From contig VZRZ01002089.1 in NCBI GenBank assembly GCA_013398175.1, positions 1,663,352 through 1,727,351 of the forward strand: DNA of 64,000 nt, read 5' to 3'. This DNA comes from Climacteris rufus. Taxonomy: Eukaryota > Chordata > Aves > Passeriformes > Climacteridae. Shown here one piece after another: positions 48,055-60,508 of this stretch. Under the pieces are notes generated by a model. That model made no database searches. It saw nothing but the letters and a program-made list of their open reading frames with translations, and was not told where the DNA came from. Both the position numbers and the translations under genes were made by a program. Numbering within the stretch: the first letter of the stretch is position 1; every line of letters begins with the position of its first letter.

Positions 48055-49002
48055 AGCTTGGTATTGGTATTGGGACTGTTTAATATCTTTGTCATGGTAT
48101 GAACAGTGGGATCAAGTGCAGCCTCAGCACATTTGAGGATGACACCAAGCTGTGCGGTGCAGTCAACAAGTTGAAGGAAGAGGATACCGTCCAGTGGTAT
48201 CCAGACAGGCTTGAGCAGTGGACCTGTGTGAGCCTCATGAAGTTCAACAAGGCCACATGCAAGCTCCTGCACACAGGTTGGAGCAATCCCAAGCACAAAT
48301 ACAGGCCATGCAGAGAATTGAGAGTAAGGCTGAGGAGAAGGATTTGGGGGTGTTGGTTGCTGAGAAGCACCATGTGACCAGGTGACGCGCATTTGCAGTC
48401 CAGAAAGCCAAACACATCTTGGAGTGCATCAAAAGAAGTGTGGTCAACAAGTCGAGGGAGATGATTTTCCCCCTTCACTCTCATGAGATCCCACCTGGAG
48501 CACTGCACCCAGTTCTTGGGCCCCAACATCAGGACATGGACCTGTTGGAGCAAGTCCAGAAGAGGGCTACAAAACTTTTCTGAGGACTGGACTACCTCTC
48601 ATTTGAAGACAGGTGGAGAGAGTTGGAGTTATTGAGTGTGGAGGAGAGAAGGCTCCAGGGAGACCTCAGAGCAGCCTTTCTTTATCTAAAAGGGGCCTAC
48701 AAGAAAACTGGAGAGGGACTTCTTACAGGGACATGTAGCACTTGGACAAGAATGAATGGCTTTTAACTGAAAGAGGGTGTATTTTAACTAGATATTAAGA
48801 AGAAATTCTTTATTATGAGAGTTGTGAGATATAGAAACAAGGTGCCCACAGAAACTGTGGATACCTCATTCCTGTAAGCATTCATGTGGGATGGTGCTTG
48901 GAGTAATATGTCAATTCTAATGTGTCCCTGCACATGATAGGGGGACTGGACCTAGATGATCTTTAAGGTCACTTCCCACTCAAACCATTCTGTGATTCAT
49001 TG
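48055..49002 (+). repeat. CR1 LINE 3' fragment, ~0.95 kb
   Basis: It begins in the RT frame: GGGATCAAGTGCAGCCTCAG, with TTTGAGGATGACACCAAGCTG encoding the DDT-containing end of the RT domain. It runs through CATGAAGTTCAACAAGGCC, GAGATCCCACCTGGAGCAC and AGATATTAAGAAGAAATTC. It ends in GACCTAGATGATCTTTAAGG and ATTCTGTGATTCATTG. Frameshifts and stops are present. The antisense 153-codon frame (48092-48553) is a shadow. Confidence 0.9.
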
Positions 49003-50039
49003 CTCCATACCATGTGTAGAGGATAAGAGGAACATTCCCATGGTGTCTTATTTTAGAAGGGCCTGCTAATCTTTTCTTTCAGGTTGATGACCACTAATAT
49101 AATCAGCCTTGCTATAATCAGCTGGAATCTGGTGCTGATCTGGAAGCTGGCTACAACAATATCTTTCAGCTGAAAGGTAATAAGAAGTGGTCTCAGCTGT
49201 GGCAAACAGATCCTGCATGCAAACAGGTGGCTTTTAATTGCATGCAGGCTAGAGAAAATGAAGCATACTCTCACAGGTGTTCATTGGAAGTAAGCGGTAG
49301 TGATTGCTGCTTTCAGGTAGGTGGTGAGAGGCCCTAAGTCTAGCATTTGTCATTGAGTGCTTCTCCCCTGGAGTTAGCTCATCTGACTGCAGATGAAAGA
49401 GCCTGCTGCCTGTTAGGGAGCTTTGCAACAGCCACCTCCCTGAACACCTGGGTATTCAATGTGTTCTCATTTAGATTGAAAGGCATTTGCCCAGGAACTT
49501 TAAAAAGCCAGTATCTCGGGCTTATTTCTTGATTGCATCAGCTGTGAGACATTTTTGCCCCTGTTCCAATCTGCAGGCATCTTCACAAGCTACTTGGGCA
49601 AAAAATGTGTGTAGTATTACTGAAATGATCCCTACTACATACAATGAAATTAATAATTCCTTAATTCAGTAAGTGAAACCTAATCTGACAAATTGCAGGA
49701 TAAATTTTCCACTTTTATTATGTCACTCTGGCATCTTGTAGACTTTCAATGACTAATATATGCAAACTTTTGTATTTCTCAGCAGTTTTCAGCTACTGAG
49801 ACCACAACTTCTTGAAGAATTTCTTCTCATTCATTTCTAAATGAAAGATATTTTAGTCTCCAATGCTTATTACGTTTCTACTGCTACATTTCTCAGCTAA
49901 ACCAAATTCTGCTTCCCAATGCAACCCATCGGAAAATTTTATCAACACATACATAAGTATTGTATTTATTATTATACATATATATATTATATTTATATAA
50001 AGTTTAAAAGAAAGCTGTATTGTATCACTCCATGGCAAT
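49003..50039. other. Unique sequence with regulatory-like cluster
   Basis: It contains the E-box cluster listed separately at 49119-49248 and an AT-dinucleotide-rich stretch at about 49970-50000. No gene recognised. Confidence 0.4.
49119..49248. promoter_or_regulatory. E-box cluster with paired palindromes (possible enhancer)
   Basis: Three CAGCTG sites (49119-49124, 49167-49172, 49194-49199) and one CAGGTG (49224-49229) fall within 111 bases. The second sits in a perfect 14-bp palindrome, CTTTCAGCTGAAAG (49163-49176). CCTGCATGC (49212-49220) is repeated inverted as GCATGCAGG (49240-49248), around a TTTTAATT homeodomain-like core. E-boxes bind basic helix-loop-helix factors. Function is inferred only. 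Confidence 0.35.
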
Positions 50040-50500
50040 TTCTTGAGAGGTTCTGTAGCTAAGACATATGATTTTGCAATTACCAATTAAAAAATCACGA
50101 CCTTGACCCATCAGTGACAGATTAGGCCTATTCATGGCCTAATCTGGGTGTTTCTGGTTCAATTCCTGTGCCACAGCCAGTGACTGCTGACTCCCCTGCT
50201 CCAGTTTCATGTCCAGAGTAGCCCCACTGGGGAAAACACTCCTCCTGAGCCCCCTAAATCATTGTCTGCCAAACAATATCCCTCTGTGTGGATGGGGCTG
50301 GGGGACACTACCAGGCTGCAGTGGGAGAGGAAAGTGAGCTGTGATTAAAAAACTAAGAAAACTAAACCAAGAAAAGCACGTATCTGAGCAGGAGGAAACT
50401 TCTCCACCATGACTACCATAGGCCTCCCTGCAGAGACCTCACAATGCTGAAAATTTGCTGCATGCCTCCTACACCAGCTAAAACCATCCTTCTTAGGATA
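50040..50500 (+). repeat. Dispersed repeat, copy 1 (partner at 54130)
   Basis: This stretch aligns by eye with 54150-54560. Shared blocks are CTGTAGC...A, CATGGCCT...CTGG, GTGACTGCTGACTCCCCTGC versus GTGGCTGCTGCCTCCCCCAC, CTGCCAAACAATATCCCTCT versus CTGCCTGACAAACCC, and GTGAGCTGTGA followed by ACTAAACC/AACCCAAACTC. The orientation is the same as the partner. The copy lacks the 3' part with the polyadenylation signal. It is probably a truncated LTR-type repeat. I cannot name the family. Confidence 0.6.
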
Positions 50501-51334
50501 TAGAGGAATATTACAATTATGAGCACACTACCCCTGGAGAAAGGGATATATTATGGCAGATTTGTCATAATATAGCAGCTTCTACCTTTAGAGTTTCTAG
50601 TAAGATTGATATTGTATTGATTAGATAATTTGGACATTGAGTGTTAGTATCATTGTAGCTGGACTAATAATGTTTATTGCATTTTGTCTACTCTGATAAA
50701 ACATTTAAGAAGACTGAAAATGAATTCTCAGCTTCACATATATATTGTACTCCCCTTTTTCTTTTGTCCCTAAGAGTGTTTTACCTGTTACAACTTCACT
50801 AGGCCTTTTAGTAGCCCTCTTTTGGCATGATAAATCCATGAACACTCTTCAGTTAATTCTCTCCCTATACTCAGCTTCTTTTTCCTTTCTCCACCTTCAC
50901 TCAGCTTTTCCTATTTGGCACCTTTGCAAATATGTATCTGAAATCCAGACAGCTTAGATCTGCTGCCTTCCTTTATTTAGTAGAAGATCAGTAGCGCCCT
51001 TCAAAGATGAATGAAATTGGTCAGGCGTGATCCACGTTCACTAATCTTTATGCCATTTTTCATTTATGTCTCCAGCCTTTTGTTCAAACCTTTTCTAAAG
51101 GAGGAGCATACAACTCAAGTGAGTGGTCAAGCTCCAAAGAACTTTGACTTATTAGCCTGAATACATCTCTAGTTCTGGTGTCAGTGATCTCCTTCAATCT
51201 CTCCTAGATATTTTCATGCCTACACACCTCAGTTCCATTTAGGATTCGCTCTACTTGGCCTTTCTTTTCTGCCTGAAAGACAACAAATAGGGAAAACTGG
51301 GAAGTGGAGAAGGAAAGGAAAACAATACATAAGA
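50501..51334. other. AT-rich unique sequence
   Basis: Nothing recognised. Confidence 0.5.
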
Positions 51335-51750
51335 GATTTGGAAGTCATACTAAGAGCATCTGAAGTAATTTGGCTTGTTCAACCTGGAGGAGACTGTGGG
51401 CACACCTTATAGCAGTTTACAGCTTCTTCACAAGGGGAGGAGTAGGGGCAGACATTGATCTCCTCTCTGGTGACCAGTGACAGGATCCACAGGAATGGCC
51501 TGAAGTTGTGTCAGAAGAGCTTTAGGTTAGATATTAGAAAAATATGGTTCTTCACCCAGAGGGTGGTTGGGCACTGGAAGAGGCTCCCCAGGGAAGTGGT
51601 CACAGCACCAGCCTGACATGAGTTCATGAAGCATTTGGACAATGCTCTCAGGCACATGGTGTGACTCTTGGAGCTGTCCTGTGCAGGTCCAGGAGTTGGA
51701 CTTCAATGACTTGTGAGCTCCTTCCAACTCAGGATATCTTGCGATTCTAG
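51335..51750 (+). repeat. CR1 LINE 3' fragment
   Basis: The CR1 order is clear: GTTCAACCTGGAGGAGACTG, GGTGACCAGTGACAGGATCC, TTAGATATTAGAAAAATATG, GGGTGGTTGGGCACTGGAAG and GGACAATGCTCTCAGGCACA. It ends in GAGCTCCTTCCAACTCAGG and GCGATTCTAG. It is 5'-truncated. Confidence 0.9.
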
Positions 51751-52889
51751 AGTTTTTCTCATGAATTTGCTGGTCTAGTGGAAAAACTACTCAGTTCACA
51801 TAGTTTAGTCTAACCAGTATAGAAGCAATTTTTTTTTATATATATTAACATTACATCTCAACCAATAAAAAGAGTACAAAAGATACACCACAATACTTGA
51901 CACATAAAATGTTAACAAACACATTTAATTTTTATCAAAATCTTTCTGTAACACATCCCTGAAAATTACAATCACACACACACACTGTCTGAAATGTAAC
52001 CCACCTAGTGTGTGGGTGAGGGTCCACCACATGCAGATACTTCTGTGGAGATAAAGGCACACAAGCTGAACATGCATCCCTGCCATGGCTGGCACCCCAC
52101 TAAGGCCATCTGTGGGCAGGACCCCCATGTAGACCTACACACATTCAAAGTAGAGGTGGTCCTGCACTCTTCCTGTGGTGTAGGTAAGTTGCAAGCTGTT
52201 TTTGTGTCCCAAAGGAAGTGCTGAGTCTGGCCAATGTAGGGCTGGGAATGCCACAGGTGATGGCCTGCAGTACCCAGTCAGAATTAGTGCTCATAATTCT
52301 CCTCTAAGGCCTTTCATCCCAACTTTTACAAATTCCTTTGTTTATTTTATATTTGTCTTCACATTTAATCTGTTGCACCTCTTTGTAATTCCCTAGTTAA
52401 TATTTAACATGGCTGCTGTTCAACTTCATTTTGCTACCAATTTAGGCCAAACCTCCTCTCAGAGAGTTTTGCATGTTTGATTTACACACACATATTCTTG
52501 CACTGACATTTCTATCTTAAATGGTGGACTCTGCATTCTTGTCATACACAACTGGGAAATACATAGCCCTGACCAAATAGCAAGTGCTATCCCTCACACT
52601 AAGAATGGGTTTCAGACTGAAACAGTAGGAGATAAAAGAAGAAAGTTGCCTCAGGTCTACAGCATTTTTGTGCATCAATAACATCAACAAAACTAGGACA
52701 CAAAAAAAAAGAGGATACTTGGATTGAGGTAATTAATTTGTGTCAAGGGTAAAATCCCAGAAAAAAATTCCACCATATCTGCCTTGTTGGCCTTTCCTCT
52801 CTGATTCTTAACCATAAGCACCCAAACCTGTCATCACTATCATTAAATTCCAGACAATCAAAACATTTCCTAACATAAAGGTCTACCCC
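51751..52889. other. Unique sequence, no gene recognised
   Basis: The part at about 52000-52290 is more GC-balanced, with a 70-codon open frame (52012-52224), but has no recognisable domain. The rest is AT-rich. Confidence 0.45.
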
Positions 52890-53390
52890 ACCACCTCTCT
52901 TTCCTTGCCTGTCCTATCAGAAGATTTTATAGCCATCAGGTGCAACACTCCTGTTGTGAGAGTCATCCCATCATGTTTCCATGGTGGCAATTTTGTCATT
53001 TTCCTGTAGCTCATGCTGAGTGCATTGGTGTAGTTGGGCTATTGAACCCACCACCTTTTGGAAGGGACAAGGCCTAATACTTGTGTGACCATTCTTAGGT
53101 GTTTCTGTGGCATTCTATCATGGTATTTAGCCTTGGATCTTTACTGATGCATGGATCTACATCCTCTACTTCCACCAAGACAGCAGACTGAAGTACCTCA
53201 CTAGCACAGCAACCCTCAAACACTGTGCTGCTCCCAGTTTTATCTGTAGCAAGCCTGGGTTTGCCCCCTTCCTTATTCATCTAGTGTAAAGCTCCCTGCT
53301 AACTCCTGTGCAAAGACACTTTTTCCACTTTGAGATAGCAGAACCTCTTATTTACTAATCAGGCCTCCATCCACATACCTTAAAGTAATA
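52890..53390 (-). pseudogene. CR1 LINE 5' fragment (ORF2 endonuclease start), reverse strand
   Basis: On the minus strand a frame reads DKIATMET-stop-WDDSHN, then DGYKIF (complement of about 52924-52990). It matches the opening of the CR1 ORF2 endonuclease, which has METWWDDSHNWSAA-type sequence. The first Trp codon is TGA here (complement of 52971-52973). To the right, in the minus direction upstream, is the CR1 pre-ORF2 region (CACCAATGCACTCAGCATG, GCACAGGAGTTAGCAGGGA). CR1 copies are usually 5'-truncated, so a fragment from the 5' half without a 3' end is uncommon. Confidence 0.7.
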
Positions 53391-54129
53391 TACAATTTAT
53401 ACACCAATCACATGACTGATTTAGAGTCTTTACTGATTTGCAACCTATATTCCTTCAATCTATAGAATCAACTCTTCCATCTTTGATTATAGTAGTAAAG
53501 TACATTGCAAAAAAATTGGAGCTTTTGAGGACCTATGGTTCTGATCAGTCAGATGAGGAAAAAGAAAAAGAAAGAAGTATGTTAAACACTATAAAATGGC
53601 TTCCTACTCTTGTTTGAGAAATAATTACTCTATGTCCTCTAGTACAAATCCTCTTTTAAGTTTTTTTCAATTAGAACTTCATGCCTCTTCATCTTTAGGC
53701 CCTTCTAAAATTCAACCAAAAAGCTTCATAACACCTGTGTTAGAATGTAGCTGTTTAAGACTAAATTTCTGATTTGTCATAGCCTATATTTGTAATTATT
53801 ATTACTGTAATTCATCATGACTTATTTGAAAAATGTATCCAGTTTCATACATGCAGAAGATGTCTTCACAAGTGCATCACCATTTCTTCTTTAGCCACCA
53901 CCTGAAATTTCCTTGTATCCCTTGGATGATAGGTTTCTAAAAGTGTGTCTCTAACGGCATGGTAGCTTAAGAATCAAGCTTATCCTCCAGCTCAGACTTC
54001 TTGGTAATTTTTCTGTGCCAATTTTCATTAAGGTGGCAGGATGGAGGTGGACAACTCTTTTTATAGATAGATAAATTAGTCTGAGAAATTAAGGCAAAGA
54101 CAAATAGTTCACACTTGAGCTGTACCAAT
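53391..54129. other. AT-rich unique sequence
   Basis: No gene or repeat recognised. Confidence 0.5.
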
Positions 54130-54900
54130 AAGCTGATTGTGGATCTGTGCCACTGTAGCCCAGAAAATAAGACTTTTGACACTACTTGTGTAAGGTCTCT
54201 GGCTGTGCACTGACCTGTCAGTGCAAGGCTCCACCTTGTCATGGCCTGGACTGGATGTTACTGGTTTAACCACTGTGCTGGTGTCAGTGGCTGCTGCCTC
54301 CCCCACTCCAGTGCCAGCTCTGGGGTGACCCTGTTGAGGTCAGACCCCCACCATCTGTCACTGCCTGACAAACCCTTGGGGCAGGGTGGGGAGAGGGGAA
54401 CTGGGGTCCAGTGCCAAGCTGCAGCTGTCAACGTGGGAGACACCAGTGAGCTGTGACGGGAACACATAAACCCAAACTCAGACTGCAAACCTGAACTAGA
54501 AGAAATCATCATCCCCACAGTTCTCATGACAAAGAGCAGGAGGAAGACCCTAACAGACAAATCGTTCTCTTCCCATCAAAGTCATCAGTGTGCTGACAGC
54601 TCAGTGCAGCCTGCCCTCATTATCCCTCCTTCTAGATTGCCAGTGTTAGGATGCCAGGGGTAGGGAAGGGAGAGCACAGCACCAGGACAGGTGGCTTGGG
54701 GTTTTTTTTCCCTTTGCCCCAGTACAGCCTGTTAGCTGTATTAGTGAAGTTTCTTTGAGTTAATTTGGATTATTAGTGAATATTAGTGTAACTGAACTAA
54801 CTCTTTGGACTATTATGTTTAATCATGAATTTAGCTAATAATAAACTCTTAGCTCTACGTATGTGGTTTGTGCCCTTTTGTTTATAAGAAACCCATGATC
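54130..54900 (+). mobile_element. LTR-like dispersed repeat, copy 2 (partner at 50040)
   Basis: A GC-richer 5' part (54150-54640) is homologous to the copy at 50040-50500. The 3' part continues with a T-run, CCTGTTAGCTGTATTAGTG and GAACTAACTCTTTGGACTA. It then has a polyadenylation signal in TAATAATAAACTCTTAGC (AATAAA at about 54839-54844). That arrangement is typical of the U3-R-U5 end of an avian LTR. Ends and target duplication were not resolved. Two frames of 71 and 100 codons across it are incidental. Confidence 0.6.
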
Positions 54901-57900
54901 ACAGCACCATTTAGTTCTGAGAATGTGAGCCTTATCTTGACCACAGCTGCTAAAGCAGTCTAAACTTTATCTGAGTATGTGTTGATGAACACAAGGATAG
55001 GACAGCAGGATCAGATTGCCTCTACTCAGTCGTATGCCATTCTGTTTCAAGGGGTCTACAATACAATTTTCAGGCAGTATCAGAAGCTTAGCTAACTAAA
55101 TAACTTGGTTAGGATTTCTGTCCTTGTTTCTTCCCTTGGTGTTGCAAAGTTGTTTTTTTTCACTTGTTCATGTGCATTCATGTATTATAGTATGCATGTA
55201 AGTCTCAGACTGTAGCTATTTTTATCTATTATTTATCTTTTCCTTTCTTTGTTGTATTACTTCATCCAATGCCTTCAAAGTTAAAAGCTCATGTTTTATT
55301 TCAGAAAACATAAAATCATATATTTCACACTTCAGTGCACTGAACAATAGTTAATGGCATTCTGATTTAGTCTTACATTTGAATAAGCTTAATTGTATTC
55401 TTATTTTATTTAAGCAAGTTGCAGTATTAGGGAAACTCATTAAGGTTGTACTTGCTTCTTCCTCAGGGAAGGCTGAGCCATATTTCTCCAATTACAGTAT
55501 TCAGCATGACAGAAATACTAAAGATCTACTTCACATGGTGTCATTGTCTTCCCACAAAATGGGTCACAGAAAATAAAATATGTAGGGAAATTATTCTTTG
55601 GATACCTTTTAGTTGCAGCAGTACTGGCTTTTATTTTTAATTGGAGAGTGTGATAGTTGAGAGCTGTCATTGTGGCACCTCCTACAGTCTGAAGTTTTCT
55701 CTTTATGAATATTTAATGTATAATGCTTGAAGTAGGTGCTCACAATTTCATAGTCTGTGAATCTTAGCCATGGGGAAACCATTTTTAAATCTCAGAACTG
55801 TATGTCAAATCTCTGTGTCTTAAAAAGGGAAAGCTTAAAAATCATATAGACTAGCTGATTTATGCCAAACTGTATTTAATAACACTTTAAAAGAGAATGT
55901 GGTTTTTGGTCTGTCCAAAAGGGCCTGATATCTAAGCCCTTCTGTTCTCAGTATGACAAAACCTAAGACATTTGCTTAATCTGGTCTTCTGAATCTTTTC
56001 TTCATCTAAATGCAGAACTGCAATATTCTTTGAGGATGACCATTTAAGAATTTGTGAATCTTAGTATTTCCCTATATTATAGCATTATGAAACTTAAAGT
56101 CAGTTCTAAATACCTCACCTGCATTATCCAAGCGACGCTGCTTACACAGATTGCTCATGCTTACTCCACTGCACAAAGAGAAGCATTTCCCCCTGCTTTA
56201 TGCTCTTGCAACAGACACTGGCTGTCAAAATGTCAAAAGCAGACACTGAATAAAAATTTCTGTCCATAATCTGTTTTGAGATGCTCAGTTGAAAATTTTA
56301 GCACGAGGGAAATTTTTGCATTTTTCAAGAGAGTAATATGGCCCATGTTTGTTTTGCAGAAATTATATGCATGTCTGTAAGTACTTTGTCAGCTGAGACA
56401 TACTCTTCACAAAATGGGAGAGGCATCAATATTAATATCTTTTTCATGTAAGCTTATGCTCAGTTTTGCTGGACATTTTTTCCCTTGCCTAGTACTGAGC
56501 AGAAAAACAGGAAAGCCTTGTAAAAATTGTTTTAAGACCAAACTTTTGTTAATTTAAGTTTTCAGTGAAGGCAGCTTCAAAGAACTAAGAGCTGGACTCC
56601 TAAACAGTCCCACTCACACTCAGCAATACATATTTTTAAATTACTTTATAACTTCAGTAAATTAAATATATTCATATTGATTATATAAGGACAGTAAAAT
56701 CAACAGAGAAGAGACTACACAACTTGTTGTTTGTGTCACTGGTCACTTTATCTGTTTTTAGGGTTATTTTCAGTGGACATCTCTGAACAAGGTAAAAAAG
56801 GTAGTGTTGGTTGTGACAGGGAAATCTGTGGGAAAACAGTGCCATGGGCATAAAAGATAGCCAGGTAATGTTGCTTTAAAATGAATATATACCTGGTTGA
56901 GGAAACTCACTAAATGCAGCATCATTAGTTGATTCAATGACCATAATATATGTGATTTTAATCACAGAGATGAAAAGAAAAGAGCATATTCTACTGAGCC
57001 TACATATCAATCACAATGTTATTAGAAGAACTGTTAAATTTGCATACGTTTCCAATGTCCTTTATAACAGTCTGAAGGCTTTAGATAAATATAGACCAAT
57101 TTCCATAAAAAGCTGTTATTATTTTCCTATTTGTATTTTTCTTTTCCTTTGAAGTAATCTGGGTTTGTAATGATTTTTTTTTTAAATAAACAGTAAATAA
57201 AATCAAATTATGCACTTCCTGCTGAGTGGAAATTGCTGGAAAACAATATAATGCTGCTTATCTACCCTGATTTTTACATGTAGTTATTCAGTATAATAGT
57301 CACCTGAATTATAATTATCAGTTTGAGATAAATATATTCTTTTACCTGTCCCATTTTTTTAAGGAATATTATTGGGAAGAAAGTTAAAGAGCAGATTGAT
57401 GTAAAGCAAAGAAACTTCTTTTAATATGTACTCTTTTGACTTTGTAATGAAGGTTTTATCTTTTTTTTTAATAATTTTGAAGTTGATGCCATTGGTTGGT
57501 GATCCTGTTAAGCTATCCATTAATTTAGAAAATTTAGATATTCCAGAGGCACTTATTATGATCTCAATTTCACTAACATTTTCATTGAAGATCACTTCAA
57601 AGCTTCAGCTCATACTGAAGTAGCTACATGTCCATCTACGAACATTTTAGGTCTAGTCCAAAACCAATATAGCCATCAGCTGACTGACTAATGAAGTTTA
57701 AAACATGCAATAAGTTAGATTTCGTTCTATATTTACATATTTCATTTTATGTGTTAATTATAAATTCAATTATATATACACATAGTTTCCCAGACAGAAC
57801 AACACCAAGTCTTTTCCTGCTGGCCTACAGTATTGGTATGAGCTTCATTCAAGGCATGGGGTAGACTCTTCATGAAACCACCTGCTTTCATTTACTTCTG

Positions 57901-60480
57901 TATTTGCCATCTTCCTTATCCATAAGTTGGGCTCCTCTTTTGCTAACTTTTTACCACTAACCACATTATAACTATGTAACAATATTCACTCCTTTCTTTC
58001 TGCACAAGGTAGCATACCTGAGCTATGTTCCAGTTATAAATTGATTCTATGGAAAAAGCTGACCACTGAAGAAGAAGAAGAGAATTATAATATTTTTATC
58101 TTGCAAGAAAGAGTGAGTCAAAACTCCAGAGTTAATTGCCTATATGCTATGCTTCAGCCAGTGTTCCTATTTACAATCTGCTGTTTATATTCCACGAGTT
58201 AGGAAAATCATGATGTGGTTCTCCAAGGGAGTTATAGTGTGCTCAATAGCTCTAATTGATAAATACAGTACACATACACCATAAAACAGGGACTGGATCA
58301 CCAACTAGGGCTGATTGCTGAATAGCTTATCTGCATTTATTTTTCAGTGGTGTCCAACATGAATAGTTTTGATCTTTTTACCATTGTATTCATTAAATTC
58401 CCTTTTAGTTTTTTTTTTTTTGTCTGTTTGTTTTATTAAAAGAATATCAGTGTACAGCATCTTCATTCATCTTGTTTTATTTTTTAGCTTTGTTCTATCT
58501 TACAGGAACTCTAATGAGTATGTGTGCAAGTTCTGATGAGTATACTTTTATATTTTCTTTTAAAGTACTGCTACTTTATTTTCCTTCCCTGTTGGCAGAT
58601 GAAACCTATTTGATTAGTATGGCAAATATTTAATACTTGTTTTTTTCTGACAAAACTGGGACCAGATTATATTAATGCACAGCCCATTAGTAAAAGGGCT
58701 TGATTATAGTTCATGTTTTTGCCTTTATTCTGGTAGTCCTAGACTTTCAACACCAAAGCCATTCAGGTCAAGTCAAGGAGAAACTGTCTGTACTAGCTGG
58801 GCATCTAAAGTGCATACTTCATTTCTGTGCATGAAAGTCAGGTCAAGAAAATAAGAAGGTCAATTTTTCTGTCTGTTAAACAGCTCTGCACCATAAGGAA
58901 TTTAATGGTATAAGACGGATTGTTGTGTTAAACTCTGAGTGTCCTAAAGACAACACAGCACCTTAAACTTACATAGCTCAAGGGAAGCGCTTTTAATTGC
59001 AATTACCTTGGCAGGATAGACATTAGCTCCTTAATTATTTGTGAGAAAGAATTCACCTGGGTTTGATGTATAGTATAGTAACGTTCTCTGCTAGAAATAA
59101 AGTATTTAAGTTTAAGACTTCTGCTTACTTGTGGCTGACTATGATGGTGAGTCTCTTAGTTTTAGAAAATGTCATTCTCTGACATTGTCTTTTTCTCATT
59201 TTATTGAGTATAGAACCTAAGTACCTGGAACAACAAAGAGGAAAATAAAGTTGAATGTTAAAATAGTGTTATAGATCTAGACACTATAGATCTAATAGCC
59301 TACATCTAGATCTAAAGAGAAATGAGGAAATGGAAACGGAAAGAGGGTAGTTCTTAAATATTCCCTTGAGCAAAAATTGGTGAACCTGTATGTTTCTCAA
59401 AATTTCTTATACTTTATAGAAGAATAAAGATCCTTTTCCTTATCCTCATCTCTCTCTTCTGCAAATGACCAGGCATATTTTAACAATTTTTGCCAAATAT
59501 TGAACTAAACAAATTACTCTTTGTGAGTTAAATAATTTGGCTCAATGACTTTCAGCACTGAATATGCTTTTCAGCCATCAAATGTGCTTGCATTTTTCTC
59601 TGAACTTGTTCCTGTTTATTACCACCTTCTTGAACTATGAACACCAGTACAGAAGACAGCATCTCAATAGTGGTTACTCTACTGCCTAAACAAAAATTAA
59701 TGTATCATGTCCAGTCTTGAAAATATTTTGCACATACACAGTTTGAATGTCCAAGGATCACTTATTCTCTTTTGGGCCAAACTTTATCGTAGGAGTTCAT
59801 TCACATTTATCTCATTATTCAGTAAAAGCTACATTTTTTTCCCAAACCAAGGTCACAACTCTACATTTTCTACTTTTGTTGTATATTATTCTCCCCTGTT
59901 AATTAACTCTTTGGTCATTAGTAGAACTATTTCAGAGCTCAGGGTCAAATGTCCGAGTATACACAAGTAATATTTCCATTACTGTTATTTTTGTTTGCAG
60001 TCACTAGGTGGTGATGTCACTGAGGTCTAGGACTTCATAGAGTTTTTAGTCCATTCATGTGTATTTTGCTGGTTTTATACCTTCATACTTACATTTCCTA
60101 TTCAAATATCTTGCAAAAATAGGTATAGTCTACCAATATTATCAATCATATATCATTCAGTCTACATAATGCTTTGTTGCACTAACTGTTAATGAATGGA
60201 TACTGGCATGTTAATCAGTGTGTACTTAATGGCTCTGGTTCATACCTTATACTGTACAAAATATTTTCACAAAAAACAGGGATGCAAGGAGGTACCACCT
60301 GATCAGTGTACTTTTCGCATGAAGGGAAAAACACAGAATTCTGAAATGTTCTAGAAAGGTTTGTCTGCTGTAAGGTGTGAAAGAGAAGCAATATTGTACA
60401 GTGTTCCTGAAGAAATCCTTTCAAAATACTAGCTTGTAATCTGGAACCTGTGAAAAAATATAAGAAGGAAGTATTACTTA

Positions 60481-60508
60481 AAACAAACAAACAAACAAAC
60501 AAACAAAA
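60481..60508. repeat. (AAAC)n microsatellite
   Basis: About six AAAC units followed by AAAACAG. Confidence 0.95.

Noticed and set aside
48092..48553. 153-codon antisense open frame
   Set aside because: It is antisense to a CR1 fragment; GC-rich CR1 sequence keeps antisense frames open.
50120..50180. tRNA-like A-box and B-box words (TGGCCTAATCTGG and GGTTCAATTCC) suggesting a tRNA-derived SINE
   Set aside because: The two boxes are only about 15 bases apart, too close for a pol III promoter. The sister copy lacks a good B-box and carries an LTR-like polyadenylation region instead.
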